A stretch of 64,000 nucleotides of DNA, from contig NZ_CP011533.1 in NCBI RefSeq assembly GCF_001704275.1, forward strand, positions 6,324,001 to 6,388,000, given 5' to 3'. Source of the stretch: Streptomyces noursei ATCC 11455 (lineage in GTDB: Bacteria > Actinomycetota > Actinomycetes > Streptomycetales > Streptomycetaceae). The notes beneath the pieces were generated by a model that had not been told where the DNA came from, did no database searches, and was given only the letters and a program-made list of their open reading frames with translations. Shown here in pieces: positions 33,201 through 41,096 of this stretch (the stretch's first letter is position 1; every line of letters starts with the position of its first letter). The translations under genes and the position numbers were made by a program.

Positions 33201-34658
33201 GGAGCCCCAGGTGAACAGGCCGTGTGCGGTGGCGGGGACGACCAGGGAGCGGCTGCCGTGGGTGTGGTCCTTGAGCCAGTCGGCGGTCTGCCGCCAGTAG
33301 GTGGGGAGTTGGGTGAAGGCGCCGGGCTGGAGGACGTTGCCGTTGAGGTACGGCAGGGCGAGGGCCGGCAGGACCAGCAGCGCGGCGACGGCGGCGGGCA
33401 GTCGGCGGGCGGCGGCCGGGCGGGTGGCGCGCCGCCCGGTGCCCGTCCACCGGACGGCGGCCAGCAGGTGGGTCAGGCCCAGGGCGAGGGCCAGTCCGAG
33501 GCCGGGGGTGAACTTGTAGATGTTGCGGAACGGGCGCAGCCAGCCGTTCAGCCAGTCCTGCCACGGGCCGTGCAGGGGGCCGCCGAGGGTGCCGCCGTAG
33601 CCGGCCAGGGTGATCAGGGCGACGGTCAGCACGGTGAGCAGCAGCCAGCGGCGTTCGGGCAGGTCGCGGCGGGCCAGGCCGGCCAGGCCCAGGGCGGCGG
33701 CCAGGGCCGAGCCGGCGACGGCGACGGCGTTCCCGGTCAGGGTCCAGCCGGCGGGCAGCCAGGGTTTGCCGAAGTTGAGGTAGCCGACCCAGTTGCCGGC
33801 GCCGCGCAGCAGTTCGGTGGCGGACATGGTGCCGGTGGTGGTGTCGGCCTGTTCGATGAACGGCATGAAGTTCTCGCCGTGCAGGCCCAGGAGGAGCAGC
33901 GGGATCGCCCACCAGGCGGTGGCCAGCGCGACGCCCGGCAGCCACCAGGTGAGCAGGGCGCGGCGGCGCGGTCCCGTACGGGAGAGCAGATACAGCAGCG
34001 CGGGCAGCAGGGAGGCCAGGGTGGAGGCCGCGTTGACGCCGCCCATGCAGGGGATCAGCAGGGCCGAACGGGTCGCCGCGGTGCGGGGGCCCCGTCGCGG
34101 GTCGGTGAGCGGCAGCAGCACCCAGGGCAGCACCGCGCCGGGCAGCGCGGCGGCGGACGTGGAGCCGATGACGAGGGTGAAGGCGGGCCACAGGGCGTAG
34201 CAGGCGGCGCCCAGGAGCCGGGTCGGCGGGGTGCCGGCGCGGAACCGTTCGGCGAGCCGCAGGGCGCCCCAGAAGGCGGTGGTGACGATCAGCGACATCC
34301 ACAGCCGTTCGGCGAGCCAGACGGGCAGGTGGACGACGTGGGCCGCGCCGTAATACGGGAGGGAGGGGAAGGCGTAGCCGATGTACTGGTCGGCGAGGCC
34401 GCCGAAGCCGGCCCGGTCGTGCCACATGTGGCCGAGGTCGGCGAGGAACCGCCCGGGGGCGGCGGCCACCCCCAGCTTGGTCTCGAACGTCATCTTCCCC
34501 GGCGAGGGTGCCAGGAACGCGACCAGCACGGCGGCCCAGAACGCCAGCAGCCAGCGCCGGCGCCGGGGCGTGTCGGGCGGTGGCGCGGGGGCGGTGGCCG
34601 GGGTGCCGCCGGCGTCGGGCGCTCCGGGGGACGGGGACATCTTCAGCGTCTGGGTCAT
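30222..34658 (-). CDS. AftD-like alpha-(1->3)-arabinofuranosyltransferase family protein
   Basis: A 1478-residue membrane protein. The N-terminal 450 residues carry about 11-12 transmembrane segments and a GT-C type motif in the first extracellular loop (FETKLGVAAAPGRFL, DQYIGYAFP), as in AftD/DUF3367 proteins. The large extracytoplasmic part has two discoidin (F5/8 C) domains: NAFDGNPDTAWAEGS near residue 755 and NLVDGDLTTAWIAGD near 965. A propeller-like region and four membrane helices end the protein (about 1305-1440). AftD builds branched arabinan in mycobacteria. Streptomyces lack mycolyl-arabinogalactan, so the acceptor here must be another surface glycan. It is coupled on both sides by ATGA overlaps. 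Confidence 0.8.
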   Translation of the reverse strand: MTQTLKMSPSPGAPDAGGTPATAPAPPPDTPRRRRWLLAFWAAVLVAFLAPSPGKMTFETKLGVAAAPGRFLADLGHMWHDRAGFGGLADQYIGYAFPSLPYYGAAHVVHLPVWLAERLWMSLIVTTAFWGALRLAERFRAGTPPTRLLGAACYALWPAFTLVIGSTSAAALPGAVLPWVLLPLTDPRRGPRTAATRSALLIPCMGGVNAASTLASLLPALLYLLSRTGPRRRALLTWWLPGVALATAWWAIPLLLLGLHGENFMPFIEQADTTTGTMSATELLRGAGNWVGYLNFGKPWLPAGWTLTGNAVAVAGSALAAALGLAGLARRDLPERRWLLLTVLTVALITLAGYGGTLGGPLHGPWQDWLNGWLRPFRNIYKFTPGLGLALALGLTHLLAAVRWTGTGRRATRPAAARRLPAAVAALLVLPALALPYLNGNVLQPGAFTQLPTYWRQTADWLKDHTHGSRSLVVPATAHGLFTWGSPIDDPLDVLARSPWAQRDFVPFGTPGSRRALDAVEQALLTGAEVPGLRDYLHRAGIHDVVVRNDLDPDQIGYVPPQTVERTLEASGYRKAAAFGPLTTGGRIPAEAPLQVQGLYPRQRSVEVYRPQGVPEPGPVTAPAAADTAQLSGGPEALLQLSADPALRNRATVLSGDRHPGLGTPPLQLTADGLRRADTRFGLVNSNTSYTYTADETNLPGSLQDPGRPPRQILPTSGIDHQTTAVLRGAASVTASSSGNWLFHLPQYDPVNAFDGNPDTAWAEGSAGNPVGQWIRIAFTNPTTIPASLSVTPLRGDGLRAAPTAVRVQTDRGSADSTLRPDGSRQQIKAPPGRAAWLQLTIRGSQNPRAGLSGAGFTEISIPGVQVTRLLQLPTDATRSDSPSQVISLHRGSDPGGLSPVSAEIGLHRQFSTGRTAPYTVSGTALAVPGTALDRLLDKVAPEQKDRITATADSTSFGFGQSLSPRNLVDGDLTTAWIAGDKPTLHLRWPGKKKIDQIVLAAAGGISTRPEQIQLDSPYGAATAGVDENGLARFDPITTDRLDITISKVKELTLSNPVAGQALQLPVGLSEVYIPALDAYRTPRPAPNKRFALPCGQGPALAVDGILYASRASGSIRDLTDRRPIDVQLCGPAVTDGRLLLRAGQHRVEAGDQGPLAITDVTLGRGPAAAAMSPSVNTRSSADARSSADARSSAGPRSSTDVRPPADARSTDTPDTARTPDSARAVAAEDWTGDHRTVTIGAGPAAYLQLHENANDGWHATLDGRELAPLRVDGWQQAFLVPAGAGGTVTLSYAPATSYDTGLVAGALGIVALLASALIRRTRPTPGTPPAAPPQPPAPSWVLGTLALTAVVALAAGPYALIVAPLALVARLRPRALVPLAGTAMLAAGITAAVGAGHPAADHEGAFSGLAQALALLALAAAVVTLPTPAPDTSATADAPPPDVVAPPPDAAVPPPDAGTVPPATSRPPATSQEDTSR

Positions 34659-35380
34659 GGCAACCGCCGGAGGATGAGGAGGAGGTTCCAGGTGGCGATC
34701 TCGCGGACGCCGGGGAGGCGGGGGATGGTCTCGGCGAGGAACGGCGCGTAGCGGGAGCGGGCGGTGACCACCGCGACGTCGTCCCGGGCCCGGACCTGCC
34801 GCAGGGTGCGGCCGACGTGCACGGCGAAGAGGTTCTCGCCCAGGGTGTGCTTGGCGGGGCGGCCGGTGCGCCGGTGGTAGCGGCGGCGGGCCCGTTCGGC
34901 GCCGAGGTAGTGCCAGGGGGCGGTCTCGTGGCCGCCCCAGGGGGAGAGCCAGTTGGTGAACGCCACGTAGATCAGGCCGCCGGGGCGGGTGACCCGCACC
35001 AGTTCGCTGAGGAAGGTCTGCGGGTCGGCGACGTGCTCCAGGACGTTGGAGGAGAAGCAGACGTCGGCGGTGCCGTCGGCGAGCGGCAGCAGGTAGCCGT
35101 CGGCGAGCACCGCGCCGTCGGGGGTCCGGCCGCGGGCGGTGAGTTCGGCGGGGTCGGGTTCGAAGAGGTAGCCGTGGGCGCCGCGGCGGCGGAACTCCTC
35201 GGTGAAGTGGCCGCTGCCGCCGCCGACGTCGGCGACCACCGCGCCGTGCAGCGGGATATGGCGTTCGACCTGGTCGGCGGCGTCCCGGGCGAGCAGCCGG
35301 TAGCAGTGTTCGGGGTCGGTCGGTTCGTTCAGGAAGGCCCGGAAGAGGGCCAGGGACCTGCGCAGCGAGGGGTCGCGCAC
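34655..35380 (-). CDS. Class I SAM-dependent methyltransferase, surface glycan block
   Basis: A 241-residue methyltransferase with VVADVGGGSGHFTEEF (motif I), LFEPDPAEL (II) and FSSNVLEHVADPQTFLSELVRVTRPGG. It resembles methyltransferases acting on cell-wall polysaccharides. The start is GTG 35380, 7 bp after the glycosyltransferase stop. Its stop overlaps the ATG of the AftD-like gene. Confidence 0.85.
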   Translation of the reverse strand: MRDPSLRRSLALFRAFLNEPTDPEHCYRLLARDAADQVERHIPLHGAVVADVGGGSGHFTEEFRRRGAHGYLFEPDPAELTARGRTPDGAVLADGYLLPLADGTADVCFSSNVLEHVADPQTFLSELVRVTRPGGLIYVAFTNWLSPWGGHETAPWHYLGAERARRRYHRRTGRPAKHTLGENLFAVHVGRTLRQVRARDDVAVVTARSRYAPFLAETIPRLPGVREIATWNLLLILRRLP

Positions 35381-35387
35381 GGGGCGG

Positions 35388-36569
35388 TCACCGCCCGGGG
35401 AGCGGCCGCAGGTACGCCTCCGCGGCGACCGCCCGGAAGCTGCGGACGGTCCGGCTCCATCTGAAGCGGGCGGCGCGGTCGGCCGCCGCGGCGCCCAGCG
35501 CGTGCCGCCGGCGGGCGCTCAGGCCCAGGGTGCACCAGTGCGCGGCGAAGGCGCTCTCGCCGCGAGCCAGCAGTCCGGTGGTGCCGTCCTCGACGGAGTC
35601 CCGCAGGCCGGGGACGTCGAAGCCGATGGTGGGGGTGCGGCGCGCGGCGGCCTCCATCACCACCAGGCCCCAGCCCTCGACGAGGGAGGGGTGCAGCAAC
35701 AGCCAGGCCGAGCAAAGCAGTTGGTGTTTGCGTTGTTCGGAGATCCGGCCGGTGAAGGTGACGCCGGGGCCGGCCAGCGCGGTCAGCCGGGCGCGCTCCG
35801 GGCCGTCGCCGACGATCACCAGCCGGCCGCCGGTGACCGGACGGACCCGTTCCCACAGCCGCAGCAGCAGATCGATCCGCTTGTACTCGACGAGCCGGCC
35901 CATGGCCAGGAACAGCGGCTCGGGGGCCTCGGGGACGAGCGGACCGGGTTCCTCCACGCCGTTGTGGACGAGCCGGATCCGGTCGGGCGCGACGCCGAGT
36001 TCCTGAAGGGCGGCGGCGGTCGAGTCGGACACCGCGACCATCAGGTTGCCGCGGTGGGTGCCGGCCAGCGCCCAGCGCTCCAGGCGGCGGCCGAGCCGGG
36101 CGGCGGGCGCCGGGTAGCGCATCCGCCACAGGTCGGTGTGGACGTGGTTGACCAGGCACAGCGTCGGGCCGCGGTGCCACAGCGGCGCGAGGTAGGGCAT
36201 GCCGTTGCAGACCTCGACCAGCAGGTCGCAGCCGCCGGCCCGGCGCGCCACCTGGCGGGGGACGCGCAGGAAGTGGCCGGCGTCGCCGCCCGCCGAGACG
36301 ACCCGGTAGCCGCGGTCGGAGGCCGGTCCGCCGCACAGCAGGGTGACCTGGTGGCCGTGGGCGGTGAGCCCGTCGGCGATCCGGTCCACCAGCAGTTCGG
36401 AGCCGCCGGCGGCGGGGTTGCCCAGGTCGCGGCGGGCCAGGAACACGATCCGGCGGGGGAGCGGGGCGGCGCCGGCGGCCGGAGCGGCGGCCGCGGCCGG
36501 TGCACGGGGTGCCGGCGGTGCCGGGGACGCGGCGGGTAGCGGAGGGGAGGGGGGGACATGCTGGGGCAT
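35388..36569 (-). CDS. Family 4 glycosyltransferase
   Basis: A 393-residue GT-B fold enzyme. The N-lobe has VFLARRDLGNPAAGGSE and LVNHVHTDLW. The C-lobe has LFLAMGRLVEYKRIDLLL (nucleotide-sugar loop) and HPSLVEGWGLVVMEAAA, the EX7E retaining motif. The first 35 residues are a Pro/Ala-rich leader. ATG 36569 is chosen; the frame stays open to 36740 without a better start. It probably adds a sugar on the cytoplasmic face before the AftD-like enzyme acts outside. Confidence 0.85.
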   Translation of the reverse strand: MPQHVPPSPPLPAASPAPPAPRAPAAAAAPAAGAAPLPRRIVFLARRDLGNPAAGGSELLVDRIADGLTAHGHQVTLLCGGPASDRGYRVVSAGGDAGHFLRVPRQVARRAGGCDLLVEVCNGMPYLAPLWHRGPTLCLVNHVHTDLWRMRYPAPAARLGRRLERWALAGTHRGNLMVAVSDSTAAALQELGVAPDRIRLVHNGVEEPGPLVPEAPEPLFLAMGRLVEYKRIDLLLRLWERVRPVTGGRLVIVGDGPERARLTALAGPGVTFTGRISEQRKHQLLCSAWLLLHPSLVEGWGLVVMEAAARRTPTIGFDVPGLRDSVEDGTTGLLARGESAFAAHWCTLGLSARRRHALGAAAADRAARFRWSRTVRSFRAVAAEAYLRPLPGR

Positions 36570-36815
36570 GTGCGATCCAACTCGTCTCAGGGTGCGGTAC
36601 CTGCGGTGGGGGACGTACTGCGTGCTGAGTCGTGCGGGTCGTGCGGGTCGTGCGGAGACGTACGGGGACGGGTGGGTGTGCGAGCGGGCGGGGGACGGTC
36701 GGTACGGGGCGTGCGGGGGCGTGTTCCCGGTGGGAGGCACAGTGTTCGCGCCGGGGCGGGCCCGCGGCTACTCACCGGGGTGACAAAATCCGCTCCGCTC
36801 CCGCCCGTTGCGTCC

Positions 36816-37838
36816 TCACGCCGCTGAGAATCGGCCACCGCGCCGCCCGCGGGCCACCAGCACCCCGCCGGCCACCGCGAGCACCCCGCCGGCCGCGCCG
36901 GCGGCGGTCGGCAGCGTCCGTCCGACCAGGGCCAACTTCCCGCTGTCGGCCCGCGCCAGGGCGATCTGCGCCCGGCGGGTGGCGGGCGTGAACGCCAGGT
37001 TCCGGGCCCGCAGCAGCACGACCGCGTCCCGCCGGGCGCCGGGTGCCCGCAGCGTCTTGACCGGCGAGATCGACGCGTCGACGATCCGCCCGGTGCGCTC
37101 CTCGACGACCAGCTCGATCCCGGTGTTGGCGTACCACTCCTCGGCCTGGATCTGGCCCTGCCCCGGGCGGCCGACCAGCCGCCCGGGGACCTGCCGGGTG
37201 CCGGTCCGGGTGGCCGGCACGGTCCCGGTGAAGCGGTAGCCGGTGATCCCCCGCAGTTGCGTGGTGCCGGCGAAGCGGAGCGGGACGGCCGCGCCGAGGG
37301 TGTCGTCCCACCAGCGGTAGGTCTTCTTCTCCACCGAGAAAGGGAACTTCAGGTAGGCGTCCCCGTCGAAGCGGGTGGGACTCTCCCCGCAGCAGTGCAC
37401 CGGGGCGTTGCTGCGCCGGTCGGTGACCCAGCGGCCGGTGGTCCACTGGAACGCCCTGCGCGGGTCCTTAAGGGGCAGCGTCCGCGGGGTGTCGACCGCC
37501 GTGGACACGTCCCAGACCGCCCGCCCGCTCTGCTCGCTGGCCGCGACGTCGCCCAGCACGTGCCGGGTGATGGTGATCCGCTGCCCGTCCCGGGTGGTCA
37601 GCGCGTCGGTGTCGAAGTAGCTGCCGGTGCCGGTGAAGACCGTGGTGACGTCCACGTCGACGGGGGTGACCGCGGCCCGCGGCGTCACGTACCAGATCAG
37701 CAGCGGGGCCAGCACCAGCAGGAACACGCCGGCGCCGAGGAGCGCCAGGGAGAGCGGCGAGGCGGTGCGGGGTACGGGGGAGGGAGAGGGGGAATCGGAG
37801 TCGGCGGCGGAAGAGCCGGGATATCTGGATTGACGCAT
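36816..37838 (-). CDS. DUF3068 (PorA-family-like) membrane protein
   Basis: A 340-residue protein anchored by an N-terminal helix (LSLALLGAGVFLLVLAPLLIWYV, about 28-51) and a C-terminal helix before the RGRRGG tail. A large extracytoplasmic beta-rich domain lies between (DVTTVFTGTGSYFD, YWANTG-like EEWYANTGIELVVEERTGRIVD). This is the DUF3068 layout, common in actinobacteria and often next to glycosyltransferases. The biochemical function is unknown. A cysteine pair (CCGE) in the domain may form a disulfide. It is the promoter-proximal gene of the glycan block. Confidence 0.8.
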   Translation of the reverse strand: MRQSRYPGSSAADSDSPSPSPVPRTASPLSLALLGAGVFLLVLAPLLIWYVTPRAAVTPVDVDVTTVFTGTGSYFDTDALTTRDGQRITITRHVLGDVAASEQSGRAVWDVSTAVDTPRTLPLKDPRRAFQWTTGRWVTDRRSNAPVHCCGESPTRFDGDAYLKFPFSVEKKTYRWWDDTLGAAVPLRFAGTTQLRGITGYRFTGTVPATRTGTRQVPGRLVGRPGQGQIQAEEWYANTGIELVVEERTGRIVDASISPVKTLRAPGARRDAVVLLRARNLAFTPATRRAQIALARADSGKLALVGRTLPTAAGAAGGVLAVAGGVLVARGRRGGRFSAA

Positions 37839-38167
37839 ACGAGCACTCCTGGAAGCGGTGGGGGAACACGCCCTGGTGCACGTGCGGCGCCGCGACGCGG
37901 CGCCATGGGCCGGGAACGTAAGCGAACCCTTGACAGCGCGTCAATGCCCTTCCACACTCGGCAGGCACCACGACCGAAGCGGCGCCGCGCGGTGGGAACG
38001 CGGCACCGCCGCCGGTCTCCCGAGCCGTTGGGCCCTGCGGGCCGCGGGGCCGCAGGGCCGTCCGCCCCGCGGCCGTACGCCTGCCGACGTGCTCCTCTGT
38101 TCCGCTCTCCCGGTACCGCTCGCGCCGCTCTCCCGGTACCGGCTGCCGACGAAGGGATCGCCGCGCC
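37839..38167. other. 329-bp divergent spacer
   Basis: It holds the minus-strand promoter described at 37915-37944. The rest (37,960-38,160) has a duplicated TCTCCCGGTACCG / CGGTACCGCTCGCG block and no gene that I can support. Confidence 0.5.
37915..37944 (-). promoter_or_regulatory. Housekeeping promoter for the glycan block
   Basis: On the minus strand TTGACG (37944-37939), an 18-base spacer and TACGTT (37920-37915) give a good sigma-70 promoter about 70 bp before the DUF3068 start. The -35 lies in an inverted repeat TTGAC-N5-GTCAA. Confidence 0.6.
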
Positions 38168-38314
38168 ATGCACCGCACGCTCGCCGCCGCGCTGACCGCC
38201 CTGGCCGCCGCCGCCCTGGCCGTGGGCGCCGCACTGGGCATCGTCGCCGCCCTGGAGGCCACGCCCGAGCAGCCGAACGTACCGCTGGTGACCTTCGGCC
38301 GGCCCGGCGCGTAA
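38168..38314 (+). CDS. 48-residue single-helix membrane protein
   Basis: A short ORF from ATG 38168 (GAAGGGA upstream) encodes an Ala-rich hydrophobic helix (residues 4-30) followed by ATPEQPNVPLVTFGRPGA. Such proteins with a QPNVPLV tail resemble the small DUF2613-type actinobacterial family of unknown function. It ends 11 bp before the regulator gene, so the two may form one transcript. Its codon use is typical of real genes here. Confidence 0.6.
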   Translation: MHRTLAAALTALAAAALAVGAALGIVAALEATPEQPNVPLVTFGRPGA

Positions 38315-38325
38315 GGGCCGCCGCA

Positions 38326-39630
38326 GTGGTGACCGCGGTCCGCTCTGCGTGGCGGGAGGTGCCGCCCTATCAGGTGCACCGGTTCGCCGCCCTGGCGCTG
38401 GAGGAAGTGCCCGCGCTGGCGCAGGAGATCTTCCGGGAGATCCGCCGGGAGTACCCCCAACTCCCTTTGATCCCCGACGGGTCGGGGGAGCCGCGGGCCC
38501 TGGTCGGCATCCGGCAGTCCCTGGAGCAGTTCGTCGGGCACCTCACCGCCGGCCTGGACCGGCCGCACGTCCACCCGCGCGTCTTCCAGGAGTTCGGCCG
38601 CGGCGAGGTGATCCAGGGCCGCAGCCTGGACGTCCTCCAGGCGATCTACCGGCTGGGCGTGCGCCTGGCCTGGCGGCGACTGGCGGAGATCGGCCAGGAG
38701 GTCGCCATCCCCGCCCCCGCGATGTACGAACTGGCCGAGTCCGGCTTCGAGTACCTCGACGGGCTGGTCGCCGAGTCCGTCCGCGGCTACGCGGAGGCCG
38801 CGGCCCGTCAGGCCGGCGAGCGGCTGCGGATGCAGCGCCGCCTGATGGACCAGCTGTTCGCGGACCCGGATCCGGCGACCCGGGACGGCCGTCGCCGCCA
38901 CCGGGACGGCGCCCTGCCGAGCGTCCCGGATCCCGGCGACCCGCCCCTCCCCGCCCCCGCGACGGAACCGGGGGATCCCCGTCCGCTGCTCGCCGAACGG
39001 GCCCGGTTGGTCGGCTGGCCGCTGCCCGAACGGGTCGCGGTGGCGGTGCTGTTGCGCCCGGACCGGGAGGCGGTGGCGCCCGCGGTGGCGGACGGCATCC
39101 TGCTCGACATGGAGTGCGAACGGCCCCGCCTGGTGGTGCCGGACCCGGACGCCCCCGGCCGCAGCGAACTGCTCTCCCGCGCCGCGGCAGGCTGGTCGGG
39201 CGCCATCGGGCCCGCCGTGCCGCTGCTGGACGCCGGGAAGTCGCTGCGCTGGGCGGCCTCCGCGGTCGACCTGATGGAGCGCGGACTGCTGCCCGCCGGT
39301 GAGCTGCTGCGATGCACCGAGCACACCGAGGCGCTGGTGCTGCTGCCGCCCGGTGAACTGATCGAGGACCTCACCCGCCGCCGCCTCGCCCCGCTGGAGC
39401 ACTGCGGCCCCTCCCATGGCCGGCGGCTCGCCGAGACCCTGCTCGCCTGGCTGGAGACCCGCGGCGGTGCCCCCGAGATCGCCGCCCGCCTCGGCGTCCA
39501 CCCGCAGACCGTCCGCTACCGCCTCCGCCAGATCCGCGAACTGTGGGGCGACGACGTCGAGGACCCCGACCGCCGCTTTGAACTCGAACTGGTCCTGCGC
39601 GCCCAGCGGTTACGCGGAAAACTCGGCTGA
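38326..39630 (+). CDS. PucR-type helix-turn-helix transcriptional regulator
   Basis: A 434-residue cytoplasmic regulator. The N-terminal 200 residues are a helical sensing region (QVHRFAALALEEVPALAQEIF, DVLQAIYRLGVRLAWRRL). A GGDEF-like middle part follows. The C-terminus ends with the PucR-type HTH (ETLLAWLETRGGAPEIAARL, GVHPQTVRYRLRQIRELWG). It is related in layout to FasR-type fatty acid regulators, but here it is far from the fab genes. Start GTG 38326 or 38329; both follow the same weak AGGG. The target is unknown. Confidence 0.75.
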   Translation: MVTAVRSAWREVPPYQVHRFAALALEEVPALAQEIFREIRREYPQLPLIPDGSGEPRALVGIRQSLEQFVGHLTAGLDRPHVHPRVFQEFGRGEVIQGRSLDVLQAIYRLGVRLAWRRLAEIGQEVAIPAPAMYELAESGFEYLDGLVAESVRGYAEAAARQAGERLRMQRRLMDQLFADPDPATRDGRRRHRDGALPSVPDPGDPPLPAPATEPGDPRPLLAERARLVGWPLPERVAVAVLLRPDREAVAPAVADGILLDMECERPRLVVPDPDAPGRSELLSRAAAGWSGAIGPAVPLLDAGKSLRWAASAVDLMERGLLPAGELLRCTEHTEALVLLPPGELIEDLTRRRLAPLEHCGPSHGRRLAETLLAWLETRGGAPEIAARLGVHPQTVRYRLRQIRELWGDDVEDPDRRFELELVLRAQRLRGKLG

Positions 39631-39682
39631 CGGCGGACCGGGGCGGGGGACTGCCGGCGTACCTTCCCGCCGCGCCGCGCCC

Positions 39683-39850
39683 CGCCGGTGCACCTCCCGG
39701 CTGCATTCCGTGGGAATGCCCCGGCTGCGCTCCGCCGGCGCACCTCCCGGCTGCGCTCCGTCGGAATGCCCCGGCCGCGTGCCGTCGGAGCGCCTTGCGG
39801 CCGTGTTCCGTCGGCGTACTTCTCCGCCGCGTCCCGCCGGAATACCTCCC
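39683..39850. repeat. Degenerate 24-27 bp palindromic repeat array
   Basis: At least six units resemble CGGCTGCGCTCCGTCGGAAT. Each has a small internal CCG...CGG symmetry, and they fill most of the 291-bp spacer between the PucR-type gene and the convergent GntR-TetR gene. After it the block CACCCCCTAGGTCACCCCCTAGG is a direct repeat. Confidence 0.65.
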
Positions 39851-39921
39851 CACCGCGCCGCGTTGTGGCCCCGAAGGGGGCGTCCGCATCCCCTACGGGA
39901 TGTGTTCGCCCACCCCCTAGG

Positions 39922-40917
39922 TCACCCCCTAGGCCCCCCGCCCTCCCCCCGCCGCCCCTCCACCAGCAGCCCCATCCCGTCCAGCAGCCGCGCGAGCCCG
40001 AACTCGAAGAGGGTGTCCAGGGTCACCGCGTCCGATTCCAGCCCGTCCACCCCCGCGTACATCGGATACCCACCGGATCGCAGGATGCGCTCGTAGGCCG
40101 GTTCCATGGCGGCCATCCACTGGTCCCGGTCCATCCCGGTGTGCTGCTCGGCCTCCAGGTCGTCCTCGAACACCGCGGCGGTGGCGCGCACGTGGTTCAG
40201 CAGCGTCACCGACATGTGCAGCAGCGTCGTCGGGTCCATCCCCTCGACCCGCGCCATGGTCCACTCGATGACCGCCATCGCCCGCGGCATCGGCTGCGGC
40301 CGGCTGATCGACAGATACTGGGCGAGCCAGGGGTGCCGCCGGTAGAGCGCCCACTGGAGCCGGGCGCCCGCCTCCATCCGGTCCCGCCAGCCGGTCGGCG
40401 CCGGTTCCGGCAGTCGCACCTCGGCGAACGCGGCGTCCGCCATCTGCATCACCAGCTCGTCCTTGCCGCCGACATGGCGGTAGAGCGCCATCGAGGAGAC
40501 CCCGAACTCCGCCGCCACCCGGCGCATGGAAAGGGCCCGCAGTCCCTCTCCGTCGGCGACCTCGATCCCGGCCCGGACGATCCGCTCGCGCGTCAGCGCC
40601 CCGTCGCCCTCCCGCGCGGACCGTCCCCGCGACGCGCCCCCGGGGGCCGCCTCCGTCCCGGATGACCGGCCGTCAGGAGCGCTGCCCTGGTTGCCCCGTG
40701 CGGCGACCACCGTCCCCACTCCCGGTACGACCCGGACGACGCCCTCCTGGCGCAGCGCGGCGAGCGCCTTGGTGGCGGTCGCCATCGCCACGCCCCACTC
40801 CTGGGTGATCCGCCGGGTCGACGGCACCCGGTCGCCGGGGGCCAGTTCGCCGGCGTCGACGCGGGCCCGGACGGCGTCCGCGATCTGTCGGTAGGGCGGT
40901 GGTGCGGACTGGTTCAC
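39922..40917 (-). CDS. Fused GntR (N-terminal) - TetR (C-terminal) transcriptional repressor
   Basis: A 331-residue protein with two DNA-binding heads. Residues 8-72 are a complete GntR winged helix (YRQIADAVRARVDAGELAPG, TATKALAALRQEG, VRVVPGVGTVV). Residues 107-160 are a TetR HTH (LTRERIVRAGIEVADGEGL, SMRRVAAEFGVSSMALYRHV), followed by a TetR_C ligand domain. The linker is Gly/Ser/Arg-rich. It is divergent from an MFS exporter, with an inverted operator pair between them, so it should repress the exporter in response to a toxic compound. GTG 40917 start. Confidence 0.85.
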   Translation of the reverse strand: MNQSAPPPYRQIADAVRARVDAGELAPGDRVPSTRRITQEWGVAMATATKALAALRQEGVVRVVPGVGTVVAARGNQGSAPDGRSSGTEAAPGGASRGRSAREGDGALTRERIVRAGIEVADGEGLRALSMRRVAAEFGVSSMALYRHVGGKDELVMQMADAAFAEVRLPEPAPTGWRDRMEAGARLQWALYRRHPWLAQYLSISRPQPMPRAMAVIEWTMARVEGMDPTTLLHMSVTLLNHVRATAAVFEDDLEAEQHTGMDRDQWMAAMEPAYERILRSGGYPMYAGVDGLESDAVTLDTLFEFGLARLLDGMGLLVEGRRGEGGGPRG

Positions 40918-40931
40918 GCGACGACCTCCGT

Positions 40932-41030
40932 ACTAGTGCACCGAGGGGTTCTCCCCGGGTTTTCCGCGCCGTCGAGCGTAGCAGCGGCGCCGCGGGCACC
41001 CTCGTCCTCACCGAGGTGCACTAGTGTGAC
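40932..41030. promoter_or_regulatory. Inverted pair of operators for the GntR-TetR regulator
   Basis: ACTAGTGCACCGAGG at 40932-40946 and its mirror CCGAGGTGCACTAGT at 41011-41025 share the exact inverse ACTAGTGCAC / GTGCACTAGT. They lie about 80 bp apart, one next to each divergent gene. The TAGTGCAC core is a common TetR/GntR operator element. Confidence 0.65.
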
Positions 41031-41060
41031 GAACCCCAATCCCCAAGTGCCGCAAGGTGT

Positions 41061-41089
41061 TTGTGTCGTAAACCCCGGGTGCCTACGCT
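41061..41089 (+). promoter_or_regulatory. Leaderless promoter of the MFS exporter
   Basis: TTGTGT (41061-41066), 17 bases, TACGCT (41084-41089). The expected start of transcription is at or within a base of ATG 41097, and no ribosome-binding site is present, so translation is probably leaderless. The second operator ends 36 bp upstream of the -35. Confidence 0.6.
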
Positions 41090-41096
41090 GTCCGCC

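Noticed and set aside
28489..34425. A single 1978-residue frame joining the AftD-like region to the condensation gene
   Set aside because: Its upstream part is an Arg/Pro-rich shadow of the AftD-like gene. The real condensation protein starts at ATG 30225 with an ATGA overlap.
38326..39630. Identification of the PucR-type protein as FasR, the fab operon activator
   Set aside because: The layout is similar, but it lies 24 kb from fabD, on the opposite strand and beside unrelated genes. FasR normally sits just upstream of fabD, which is outside this window.
39683..39850. CRISPR array
   Set aside because: Units are degenerate, without constant repeat and unique spacers, and no cas gene is present.
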